From Pedobacter chitinilyticus (GTDB taxonomy: Bacteria > Bacteroidota > Bacteroidia > Sphingobacteriales > Sphingobacteriaceae), in assembly GCF_003313385.1 (NCBI RefSeq), contig NZ_QMHN01000006.1, positions 1 to 64,000 on the forward strand: a stretch of 64,000 nt of DNA, read 5' to 3'. The notes beneath the pieces are model-generated. The model was given only the letters and a program-made list of their open reading frames with translations. It searched no databases and was not told the origin of the DNA. Both the position numbers and the translations under genes were made by a program. Below are positions 1 through 7,627 of the stretch, piece after piece (the stretch's first letter is position 1; every line of letters begins with the position of its first letter).

Positions 1-128
1 GTAGGAAAACTTTCACTTTCCGCAAGAAAAAAATAAAACTTTTTTTCTTCCTGTTTGTTGCAGCTTTTCATCAGCCCCTCTTCCTCCGAAGCGGAGTGCA
101 AAGGTAGGAAAATATATCCCGTACGCAA
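1..128 (-). promoter_or_regulatory. Tandem promoters, probably of an rRNA operon leader
   Basis: On the minus strand there is a complete promoter: TTG at 128-126, a 19-nt spacer, and TACCTTTG at 106-99. A second copy starts downstream with TTG at 25-23, again a 19-nt spacer, and TAC at 3-1, where the window ends. The TTG/TAnnTTTG layout is the known Bacteroidota housekeeping promoter. Two strong copies about 100 bp apart separated by an A/T-rich tract resemble 16S rRNA leaders of this group. The rRNA identity is inference, since the transcribed region lies outside the window. Confidence 0.55.
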
Positions 129-1440
129 CACACAAAACCCTTTTTATGGCAAAAATCCACATAAGACCCTGGTAAACAACAGGAAAAAATGCGGTTCAAT
201 GAATAAACATCAAAGAAATAGCCAAAAATGAAAAGAAAGGACCATTTCTTTCGTCCACAAGAAATGAATATGGGAGCTTCAGCACAAGTCACAGATATCA
301 AAGGCAACAGAGGCTTCATCTCCGTATCGCAAATCGAAAAGATAGGATGGCCATAGCTTAATAATAATGCGGGGCAAATAACCTATACAATATCATACAT
401 ACGACAAACCTAATCATATACTACATGCGCGGCCAACATTCCTATTCCATCACTCCCTTCCATGGAGGGAAAATAATACATATATATACATCTATTAATT
501 AAGCTCAACTCTCACACCATAATTAGGCAGACGTGTATCATATATATATTAAAAACTTTACTTGAAAACTAGGCCCACCTTACTATAATACAAAGGAAGC
601 ATTAGCACAAAATGTTTCTTACGGGTCACTTCCAACCTCTTCTTTTTTGCCACAACTCCATCTAACCCTCTGCTTCCATAAGCCAATACCTTCGTCAATC
701 CATCATTTAAGAGCTCACAAAAACAAATCTACCCAACAAAGAGAGTATGCCTGGAAATTCCAGCATACAAATCTTAAATATGCAGCGCACCTCCATCACA
801 CCAAGCTTACACAGAAAAGTTTGTCTGGAACGTCTGGTTTCTTGGGACACGATATACTCCACACATATATTATGGATCATTTAGATATTTTCATGGTCAT
901 GTTTTAGCAATACACATATATATAAAGCCAATTGAGTATAGCTAAAGTAAAGCTACCCTTGATTAAAAGACCAACTACAGTGCAAAATGCATGCACTTAT
1001 ACGGACTTCTACGCACTTGTACGAAGTTTTACGGACTTTTGGAAAGGATATTGATGGAGGTAATACGATAGCAACCCCTAATTTATAAAAATTAATGGAG
1101 AAGCATTGCATCTCTTTTTGATCATCTACCGCTCCACCAGAGCACATGCTCTTTTAACCATTAGCATTTAAGTTGCTTTCTAAACCCGACGGGAATGGAA
1201 ATCCTTTTTGTTTTTTTCTACTCCGAGGAACGCAGAAGCTCTTTTTAGTCTGTATAAGCAACCAGATCCTTTACTAGCGTTCAGGATGACTAATAAAAAC
1301 AAAAAGATTGGAATGAACGGCGGGACTGTCCTTATATAGTAGCGGTGCTATTGCTTTTCAAAAATTGGTTAGCGGTTGTTAAAATTTGTTAAGTATTTTA
1401 AAGCTGCAAAGGGTTTAACTAGTTTAGCCCTTATTATTTA
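129..1440. other. Gene-poor region
   Basis: No open frame here has a convincing start, composition or family resemblance; the longest (about 86 codons near 650-900) looks like chance. The stretch is A/T-rich with short TA runs near 480-550. It contains one short tandem repeat (991-1040). Fragments near 1190-1290 resemble intergenic repeat debris. Confidence 0.6.
991..1040. repeat. Five 10-bp tandem units
   Basis: Five consecutive 10-bp blocks share the consensus ACGnACTTnT: atgcacttat, acggacttct, acgcacttgt, acgaagtttt and acggactttt. The units are degenerate, so this is an old repeat. The period is close to one helical turn. No gene overlaps it. Confidence 0.6.
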
Positions 1441-1441
1441 A

Positions 1442-1472
1442 TTGACGTTGTCGTATTATTACCTTATCTTTG
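1442..1472 (+). promoter_or_regulatory. bamD promoter
   Basis: TTG at 1442-1444, a 20-nt spacer and TATCTTTG at 1465-1472 match the Bacteroidota promoter. The ATG of bamD follows at 1477, only 4 nt after the -7 box, so the transcript would be leaderless or nearly so. Confidence 0.6.
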
Positions 1473-1476
1473 CAAA

Positions 1477-2415
1477 ATGTTTAAAATTAAACACCTTATT
1501 ATTTGTGGCATCGCCGTTCTGCTTATGGGCATGGGGGCGTGCAAAAGTCGTTTCGAAAAATTGCGTTTGAGCAATGACGTGGCCAAGAAATATCAAGAAG
1601 GGATTAGACTTTATAATAAAAAGGATTATAACAAGGCGTTGATCTTATTTGAGGGTCTGGTTCAAAAGTACCGTGGTACTGCTGAAGCGGAAGACTTAAA
1701 CTATTATTATGCTTATACATTATATCGTTTAAAGGATTACACTACTGCTCGTTATAAGTTTAAGGAGTTTGCCGACACTTATCCTGCAAGTAAAAATGCA
1801 GAGGAGTGCCGATACATGGGCGCTTATTGTTATTATCTAGATTCTCCTAAATCGTCATTAGATCAAGAGAATACTTACAAGGCAATTGATGCGTTACAGT
1901 TATTTATTAACCTTTATCCTAAAAGTGACAGGGCTAAACAAGCTGCACAGTATATTGCGAACTTAAGGGACAAACTGGAAACTAAAGCGTTTGACAATGC
2001 TAAGCTTTACTATGATTTAGGTGGTTATGATATTACCAACTACAAATCGGCTGTGGTAGCACTTAAAAATGCTCAAATTGAGTTTCCTGATATTAAGTAT
2101 GCTGAGGAAATGAACTTATTGATTGTTAAGGCTCAATTTATGTATGCTAAAAACAGTTATGCCAACAGACAGGAAGAACGTTTTGAGCAAGCGATTGAGT
2201 ATTATAACGAGTTTATGGAGGCCTACCCTGATAGCAAATATGCCAAAGAGGCTAAACAGTTGAAACAAGATAGCGAGAGTGGCATTGTTAACGCTAAAAA
2301 ACAGCTCGCTGAAAACGCTGCGATGATAGCTAAATACAAAGCGCTAGAAGAAAGCGACAAAAAGAAAAAAGACACTACTACTAACAAGAATTTAGATAAT
2401 AAAACACAAAAATAA
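1477..2415 (+). CDS. bamD: Outer membrane assembly lipoprotein BamD
   Basis: BamD is the essential lipoprotein partner of BamA in inserting beta-barrel proteins into the outer membrane. The 312-residue product starts with a hydrophobic signal ending in the lipobox MGAC (Cys22). TPR-like helical repeats follow, with the sequence GTAEAEDLNYYYAYTLYRLKDY near residues 67-88 being typical of the family. The C-terminus is Lys/Asp-rich and disordered-looking. The ATG at 1477 is the only start that keeps the signal peptide. It is followed immediately by rpoZ and then coaBC and a DUF4835 gene, a gene order I recall from many Bacteroidota. Family assignment is firm. Confidence 0.9.
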   Translation: MFKIKHLIICGIAVLLMGMGACKSRFEKLRLSNDVAKKYQEGIRLYNKKDYNKALILFEGLVQKYRGTAEAEDLNYYYAYTLYRLKDYTTARYKFKEFADTYPASKNAEECRYMGAYCYYLDSPKSSLDQENTYKAIDALQLFINLYPKSDRAKQAAQYIANLRDKLETKAFDNAKLYYDLGGYDITNYKSAVVALKNAQIEFPDIKYAEEMNLLIVKAQFMYAKNSYANRQEERFEQAIEYYNEFMEAYPDSKYAKEAKQLKQDSESGIVNAKKQLAENAAMIAKYKALEESDKKKKDTTTNKNLDNKTQK

Positions 2416-2416
2416 A

Positions 2417-2743
2417 ATGAGTACTCCAAAACCAGCTATACCAAACACTACGGTTACTAGAAATGTTCATGATTTGGATAGGACAACCGACAACATCTAT
2501 GAGTCTTTAGTGGTTATTGCTAAGAGAGCTAATCAGATTTCGAACAACATGAAAGAAGAACTTCATGGCAAGTTAGCGGAGTTTGCTTCGTCTAACGATA
2601 ATTTGGAAGAAGTTTTTGAAAACAGAGAGCAAATCGAGATCAGCAAGCACTATGAGCGTTTGCCTAAGCCTAGCTTAATTGCCATCGACGAGTTCTTAAA
2701 TGACAAGGTTTACCACAGAAACCCTAGTAAAGAGCAAAAATAG
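2417..2743 (+). CDS. rpoZ: RNA polymerase omega subunit
   Basis: This 108-residue protein is the Bacteroidota form of RpoZ/Rpb6, a small subunit that helps assemble the beta' subunit into RNA polymerase. The key stretch is TTDNIYESLVVIAKRANQIS (about residues 25-44), the conserved omega core around the first helices. The C-terminal part is acidic and then basic, as in relatives. The start codon lies 1 nt after the bamD stop, so the two are surely co-transcribed. A hairpin at 2777-2818 separates it from coaBC. Confidence 0.85.
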   Translation: MSTPKPAIPNTTVTRNVHDLDRTTDNIYESLVVIAKRANQISNNMKEELHGKLAEFASSNDNLEEVFENREQIEISKHYERLPKPSLIAIDEFLNDKVYHRNPSKEQK

Positions 2744-2776
2744 TATTATTGCTTAGGCAATACTTTATGATAACTG

Positions 2777-2818
2777 GCCACAGGTATACAGAGATTCCAA
2801 AATCTGTACATCTGTGGC
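2777..2818 (+). other. Long intergenic hairpin between rpoZ and coaBC
   Basis: The left arm 2777-2792 and right arm 2803-2818 are complementary at 14 of 16 positions (one further position is a G.U pair), with a 10-nt loop. No T-run follows directly, so it is not a classic intrinsic terminator. It could be an RNA-processing or attenuation structure. Confidence 0.55.
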
Positions 2819-2850
2819 TAAATGCTTTTTAAGCTATTGGATTTTCTATC

Positions 2851-2858
2851 TATATTTG
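2851..2858 (+). promoter_or_regulatory. Possible -7 box of coaBC
   Basis: TATATTTG lies 7 nt before the coaBC ATG at 2866. No TTG is present at the usual spacing (the nearest is 11 nt upstream), so this is only a partial match. Confidence 0.3.
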
Positions 2859-2865
2859 CTTTCAG

Positions 2866-4080
2866 ATGCTGAAAAATAAAAACATTATCCTTGGCGTTTG
2901 TGGCAGTATTGCCGCCTACAAATCGGCTTTGCTGGTGAGGTTACTGGTTAAAGCTGGTGCCAATGTTAAGGTGATTTTAACCCAAGATGCGAGTAATTTT
3001 ATTACGCCGCTTACTTTGGCTACCCTTTCAAAAAACCCCGTTTATACTCAATATTTTGAGGCCGAAACTGGCGTTTGGAGCAACCATGTTGAGCTTGGCC
3101 TATGGGCCGACTACCTGCTGATTGCACCCGCTAGTGCCAATACACTAGGCAAAATGGCCAATGGTTTATGCGATAATTTACTCACGGCAGTTTACCTTTC
3201 GGCGAAATGCCCAGTTTTGTTTGCTCCTGCAATGGACCTAGATATGTGGAAACATGAAAGCACGCAAGATAATGTTGTCAAGTTGAAACAGATGGGCAAT
3301 ACAATGATTGCTCCTGGTAAAGGTGAGCTGGCAAGTGGCTTGTATGGCGAAGGCAGAATGGCAGAGCCTGAAGAAATTTTAGCCTTTTTAGAAAACGAAA
3401 TCAAAAAAGGTCTTCCTTTATTGGGCAAAAAAGTATTGGTTACCGCAGGCCCAACTTACGAAGCCATTGATCCTGTACGTTTCATTGGTAATCATTCCTC
3501 TGGTAAAATGGGCTTTGCTTTGGCGGAAACGTTATATCAACTTGGTGCTGACGTGACTTTAATTGCAGGACCTACTTCTCTAAAAAGTGGCGATGGCATT
3601 AAAAGAATTGATGTGACTAGTGCTGCTGAGATGCTGAATGCTTGTATTGCTCAATTTAACGGAACTGATATTACGGTGATGAGTGCTGCTGTAGCAGATT
3701 ATACGCCAGTTGAAGTGGCACAGCAAAAGATTAAAAAGAAAGAAGATCATTTTAACATTGAGCTTAAAAAAACCACCGATATTTTAGCTACCCTGGGCAA
3801 ACAAAAATCTGATGGACAGCTGCTGGTAGGCTTTGCCCTAGAAACAACTGACGAAGAAAACTACGCCAAGGAAAAGTTGAAAAAGAAAAACTTGGACTTG
3901 ATTGTACTCAATTCCTTAAATGATAAAGGTGCGGGTTTTAAATCGGAAACGAACAAAATTACTATCTTTAATAAAGCTTTAGAGAAAACTGCCTTCGAAA
4001 CAAAATCGAAAACAGAAGTAGCCAAGGATATTTGTGCTGAAATACTAAAGTTGATGAATATTAATAACGCTAATCTCTAA
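2866..4080 (+). CDS. coaBC: Bifunctional CoaBC, coenzyme A biosynthesis
   Basis: The enzyme joins cysteine to 4'-phosphopantothenate (CoaB) and decarboxylates the product to 4'-phosphopantetheine (CoaC, FMN-dependent). The N-terminal flavoprotein domain (about 1-180) begins with the pattern GVCGSIAAYKSA and holds the FMN-site PASANT motif, a substrate loop written PAMDLDMW, and the GLCDNLL cysteine. The C-terminal ligase domain (about 187-404) starts at LVTAGPTYEAIDPVR and contains the SSGKMG motif. The length of 404 is normal. The substrate-loop motif has Asp where the E. coli enzyme has Asn (PxMNxxMW); I recall this variant in Bacteroidota. The housekeeping cluster continues downstream. Confidence 0.93.
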   Translation: MLKNKNIILGVCGSIAAYKSALLVRLLVKAGANVKVILTQDASNFITPLTLATLSKNPVYTQYFEAETGVWSNHVELGLWADYLLIAPASANTLGKMANGLCDNLLTAVYLSAKCPVLFAPAMDLDMWKHESTQDNVVKLKQMGNTMIAPGKGELASGLYGEGRMAEPEEILAFLENEIKKGLPLLGKKVLVTAGPTYEAIDPVRFIGNHSSGKMGFALAETLYQLGADVTLIAGPTSLKSGDGIKRIDVTSAAEMLNACIAQFNGTDITVMSAAVADYTPVEVAQQKIKKKEDHFNIELKKTTDILATLGKQKSDGQLLVGFALETTDEENYAKEKLKKKNLDLIVLNSLNDKGAGFKSETNKITIFNKALEKTAFETKSKTEVAKDICAEILKLMNINNANL

Positions 4081-4086
4081 AAATCG

Positions 4087-4986
4087 ATGAAAAAAACTAT
4101 TGGCATATTCTTTTTAACGTTGGCCAGCTTATTTGCTCATGCACAGGAATTGAGTACCCGTGTTCAAATTTTGGCCCCAACCATTAACAATGCCAATAGA
4201 CGAAGCTTGGATGTGCTGCAAAATACCATTAGGGATTTTATGAACAATAACAAGTGGACTACCGAAACGTATTTGCCTCAGGAAAAGATTGAATGCAATT
4301 TGGTAATTAACATTACCGCTTGGGATGGCAATGCCAATTACACTGCCGAAGCTCAAATTCAATCGAGCAGACCTGTATATGGTAGCTCCTACTCTACCAC
4401 CTTGCTGAACATGAGCGATAAGGATTTTAGCTTTAATTTCACCGAAGGACAAGCGCTCGACTTTTCTGAACAGAACTTTCTAAGCAATTTGAGTTCTCTT
4501 TTAGGATTTTATGCCTATACGATTATCGGATTGGATAAGGATAGCTTTGTAAAGCAAGGAGGCACTCCTTATTATCAAAAAGCCTTAAACTTGGTGAATG
4601 TTGCACAAACGGCTGGGGCAAAAGGCTGGCGACCTGTAGATGGTTTGCGTAACAGATATTGGTTAAACGAAAATTTACTTAGCAATTCATTTAAAGGGCT
4701 TAGAACCTTTATTTACGAATACCATTTAAATGGGCTGGATAAACTACAAGAAAATGCTAGTGCAGGCACTAAAAATATCTTATCTTCTTTATCAGACCTT
4801 AAACAAACGGACCAGCAAAAGTTGGGGTCTATTTTTCCAAATGTATATTTTGCTGCAAAAGCTGAAGAAATTACCAATGTGCTATCCCTTGCAAATCCAC
4901 AAGACAAGATGAAAGCTTATAACCTGTTGATTGAAATTGACCCTCCTAATAGCGGGAAATACGACGGGCTGACTAAAAGAAATTAA
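4087..4986 (+). CDS. DUF4835 family secreted protein
   Basis: The 299-residue product has a clear signal peptide (MKKTIGIFFLTLASLFAHAQ, cleaved after Ala-Gln) and is predicted to be periplasmic or in the cell envelope. The body contains the patterns YGSSYSTTLLNMSDKDFSFNF and LLGFYAYTIIGLDKDSF, which I recognise as the Bacteroidota DUF4835 family. Its function is not known. The gene starts 6 nt after coaBC and often follows it in this phylum, so it may belong to the same transcript. In many relatives recN comes next; here a BlaI gene does. Confidence 0.8.
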   Translation: MKKTIGIFFLTLASLFAHAQELSTRVQILAPTINNANRRSLDVLQNTIRDFMNNNKWTTETYLPQEKIECNLVINITAWDGNANYTAEAQIQSSRPVYGSSYSTTLLNMSDKDFSFNFTEGQALDFSEQNFLSNLSSLLGFYAYTIIGLDKDSFVKQGGTPYYQKALNLVNVAQTAGAKGWRPVDGLRNRYWLNENLLSNSFKGLRTFIYEYHLNGLDKLQENASAGTKNILSSLSDLKQTDQQKLGSIFPNVYFAAKAEEITNVLSLANPQDKMKAYNLLIEIDPPNSGKYDGLTKRN

Positions 4987-5111
4987 AAAAAACCTTCTCT
5001 ATTCTTATCTAAAATGTGTTTTCAGCTACTTCAACAGTATTAGCTGCAACATTTTCTATCTGCTTGCGTCTTATTGAAAAATCAAGATCGTTAAAATTTT
5101 GTTAAAATATT

Positions 5112-5158
5112 TTGATTATACGAAAATGTTCGTACATTTGAATACGAAAAAATTCGTA
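5112..5158 (+). promoter_or_regulatory. Promoter with two BlaI-type operators
   Basis: TTG at 5112-5114, an 18-nt spacer and TACATTTG at 5133-5140 form the promoter. It is flanked by two palindromes with arms TACGAA/TTCGTA around a 4-bp centre: 5119-5134 and 5143-5158. The -7 box overlaps the first by 2 bp and ends 2 bp before the second. BlaI/MecI proteins bind such inverted repeats, so autorepression is expected. Confidence 0.75.
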
Positions 5159-5164
5159 CAACAG

Positions 5165-5542
5165 ATGAGCAACACAACTTTGAAGCCTACGGAAGGCGAA
5201 ATGGAAATTTTACAAGTGCTTTGGGAAAAGGGCAATTGTACGGTTAGGGAAGTACACGAAGCATTGGATAAAAAGGATTCGGGTTATACCACTACCCTTA
5301 AACTAATGCAGATTATGCATGAAAAAGGATTGGTTGATAGGGACACGAGTTCAAAAACACACATCTACAAAGCGTTAGTGAACAAGGAGACGACACAACA
5401 ACATTTGGTTAAAAAAATGATCGACAATGTGTTTAACGGATCGGCAGCAAGATTAGTGATGCAGGCTTTAGGCAACAAAAGTGCGAGCAAGGAGGAGATA
5501 GATTTAATTAAAGAATATCTAGACAAACTTGAAAACAAATAA
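5165..5542 (+). CDS. BlaI/MecI/CopY family repressor
   Basis: This 125-residue winged-helix protein resembles BlaI/MecI repressors, which bind operators as dimers and are inactivated by cleavage. The N-terminal part has LKPTEGEMEILQVLWEKG and VREVHEAL (helix-turn-helix), followed by the wing residues DSGYTTTLKLMQIMHEKGLV. The C-terminal part is a dimerisation segment. The ATG at 5165 is preferred over an upstream TTG at 5099, because the upstream stretch encodes the promoter and operators. The stop lies 2 nt before the partner protease gene. A typical pair has the protease cleave the repressor upon sensing a signal; the signal here is unknown. Confidence 0.88.
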   Translation: MSNTTLKPTEGEMEILQVLWEKGNCTVREVHEALDKKDSGYTTTLKLMQIMHEKGLVDRDTSSKTHIYKALVNKETTQQHLVKKMIDNVFNGSAARLVMQALGNKSASKEEIDLIKEYLDKLENK

Positions 5543-5544
5543 TC

Positions 5545-7404
5545 ATGGAAGCCATTATCAACAACCTTATTAAAGCTATTGGATGGAGCATTTTACATTC
5601 TTTATGGCAAGGTGCAATTGTATTTGCGATACTATTTATCGCATTATCTGTAAAGCCTAAAATGAGTGCTAGGCTGAAGCATAACTTGGCAATGAGTTCA
5701 CTTTTTCTAATTTTCATTAGTTTTTGTCTAACTTTTGCATCGTTATTTAACTTGCCTTCAAAAGCAACTGATGCTGTTGGCAATGTTCAACTTAGTGATC
5801 ATGCGCTTCAACAACTTTACAACCTAACACATAGCTGGAGCTTTAAAACCGAAAGCTATTTCCCTTATATCGTAAGCTTATATGTTTTGGGAATTAGCTT
5901 CCAATTAGTGGTGCTTGTGTCTGGCTACATCAGACTTAAACAACTGAAAAACAACAATATTTCTAATTTCCCATCAGAGTGGCTCAATGTTGCTCAAACC
6001 ATGTTGCAAAAACTCAACATCAACAAAAAAGTCCAATTTTACCTATCCGAAAAAGTAAATGTTCCATTGGCCATAGGCTTTTTAAAACCTGTAGTTCTTT
6101 TCCCCGTTGCGCTAGTTGCTCAGCTCGACATTAAACAGGTAGAAGCTATCTTGATCCACGAACTTTCTCACATTCGACGAAACGACTATATGTTAAACCT
6201 GATCAAAACTGGTATTGAAACGTTATTGTTCTTCAATCCTTTTGTATGGCTTAGCTCTAGGTTTATCCACATCGAAAGAGAACATGCTTGTGATGATTTA
6301 GTAGTAAAATTTACTGGTGCACCAGTTGCCTACGCCCATGCGCTATTAAAGTTGGAGCTCATCAAAGACAAAACCCAACCTGCCCTTAGCCTAGCTGCTA
6401 CTGGCAATAATCAACACTTGTATCAACGTATTAAAAGAATTACCGATATGAAAACGAACTATATGAATGCGAAGCAAAAAATATTAGCCCTTTGCTTAAC
6501 GCTGGCCACCGTGGTTTCATTGGCCTGGATTAATCCAACTAAAAAAGAAAATACTGCTAAAAAACATCAAAAAACTACTTCTGTTCATCAACTGATAAGC
6601 ACTCCTCCTACTCAATTAGTCAGCTTGAAAGCAGACACAGATACTGTTAAACGTAAAAAAGGTTTCAAAGCCATCATCAAAGATAAAAATGGCAATAATG
6701 TAGTTTACCATTCATTAGAAGAAATGCCAGATAGCGTTAGGATGAAACTAGCGGAAATGGATAAATACTTCAATTCGAAAGAATGGAATGACAAAATAGC
6801 TAAGATTACATTCAATGGGAAAGAACTAGATAAAATGTTTAATTCCAAAGAATGGAAAGATAAAATGGCCAAAATTGAATTTAACAGCAAAGAGCTTGAA
6901 AAAACCTTCAACTCTAAGGAGTGGAAAGACAAAATGGCTAAGATTGAATTTGACGGTAAAGAATTTGAGAAGATTTTCAATTCTAAAGAATGGAAAGATA
7001 AAATAGCCAAGTTTGATTTCGATGGCGTAGAATTGAGCAAAAAATTTGAGTCGGCAGAGTGGAAAAAAAGCATGGAGGATATTAGCAAAATGGGCAGAGA
7101 CATGTCTGAAAAATTCAGTTCTCCAGAATGGAAAAAGAAAATGAAAGAGATGGATGAGCTTAAAAATTCTCCAGAGTATAAAAAGCTTCGTGAAAAATAT
7201 GAGAAGGATTTAGAGGAATTGAAAAAGAAAAAAGGTATAAGTACTGAAAAAGCTTTCCTTATTTACGATGGCTCAAGTCCAATGCAAATTGCTTCATTGC
7301 CACAAAATACTTTAGAAATCATTAACAAAGTTTTGATTAGCCCAAAAAACCTAATTAAAATTGAAAAATCTGTCGAGCCAGTAATGCCAAAACCAGCTAA
7401 CTAA
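5545..7404 (+). CDS. M56/BlaR1-type membrane metalloprotease with 23-residue repeats
   Basis: The product (619 residues) is a BlaR1-like sensor protease. Several membrane helices occupy roughly residues 12-130. The zinc motif is HELSH at 205-209, with EREHACDD further on supplying the expected third ligand. A final membrane segment lies near 310-325. In BlaR1/MecR1 the extracellular part is a penicillin-binding domain; here it is replaced by a highly charged region of six 23-residue repeats (residues 409-546) with consensus FNSKEWKDKMAKIEFDGKEL. The repressor gene is immediately upstream. The family call is secure; the ligand is unknown. A beta-lactam role is not supported by any PBP motif. 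Confidence 0.85.
   Translation: MEAIINNLIKAIGWSILHSLWQGAIVFAILFIALSVKPKMSARLKHNLAMSSLFLIFISFCLTFASLFNLPSKATDAVGNVQLSDHALQQLYNLTHSWSFKTESYFPYIVSLYVLGISFQLVVLVSGYIRLKQLKNNNISNFPSEWLNVAQTMLQKLNINKKVQFYLSEKVNVPLAIGFLKPVVLFPVALVAQLDIKQVEAILIHELSHIRRNDYMLNLIKTGIETLLFFNPFVWLSSRFIHIEREHACDDLVVKFTGAPVAYAHALLKLELIKDKTQPALSLAATGNNQHLYQRIKRITDMKTNYMNAKQKILALCLTLATVVSLAWINPTKKENTAKKHQKTTSVHQLISTPPTQLVSLKADTDTVKRKKGFKAIIKDKNGNNVVYHSLEEMPDSVRMKLAEMDKYFNSKEWNDKIAKITFNGKELDKMFNSKEWKDKMAKIEFNSKELEKTFNSKEWKDKMAKIEFDGKEFEKIFNSKEWKDKIAKFDFDGVELSKKFESAEWKKSMEDISKMGRDMSEKFSSPEWKKKMKEMDELKNSPEYKKLREKYEKDLEELKKKKGISTEKAFLIYDGSSPMQIASLPQNTLEIINKVLISPKNLIKIEKSVEPVMPKPAN
6769..7182 (+). repeat. Six in-frame 69-bp repeats in the M56 gene
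   Basis: Units begin at 6769, 6838, 6907, 6976, 7045 and 7114, each exactly 69 bp (23 codons). Units 1-4 are closely similar; units 5 and 6 keep the F-x-S-x-E-W-K frame but have diverged. Each unit has an aromatic, an EW pair and many Lys/Glu, which suggests a helical or extended charged module. Confidence 0.9.
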
Positions 7405-7440
7405 CCGCATGTAAACCAAACAAACATCAAGTGAAACCTT

Positions 7441-7472
7441 AAAAGGGCAAGAGTAATCTCTTGTCCTTTTTT
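7441..7472 (+). terminator. Terminator after the M56 gene
   Basis: A 13-bp stem (AAAAGGGCAAGAG with CTCTTGTCCTTTT, one G.T pair) with a TAAT loop ends in a T-run. Confidence 0.85.
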
Positions 7473-7627
7473 AATTATTGTGGAGATAAGCGAGGCATTT
7501 TGAAGAACAAAACTTTCCTTGAGAAAAAGAAAGCAAAACTCCTTCGTATTTGTTGTTTGTAAAAAAATCTGCTTACCGAGCTATTTCTCGAATTAAAATT
7601 ACATTTTTGCAAAAATTTTTTGAAACA

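Noticed and set aside
647-907. 86-codon open frame on the plus strand
   Set aside because: Composition rich in His/Thr/Leu without family resemblance, no promoter, in a repeat-like A/T-rich region.
953-1147. 64-codon open frame on the minus strand
   Set aside because: Covers the 10-bp tandem repeat and shows no protein-like features.
6705-7103. 132-codon frame antisense to the M56 gene
   Set aside because: Its repeated sequence is only the mirror of the 23-residue repeats on the other strand.
5545-7404. Beta-lactam sensor
   Set aside because: M56 protease part fits BlaR1, but there is no penicillin-binding domain motif and no beta-lactamase gene nearby.
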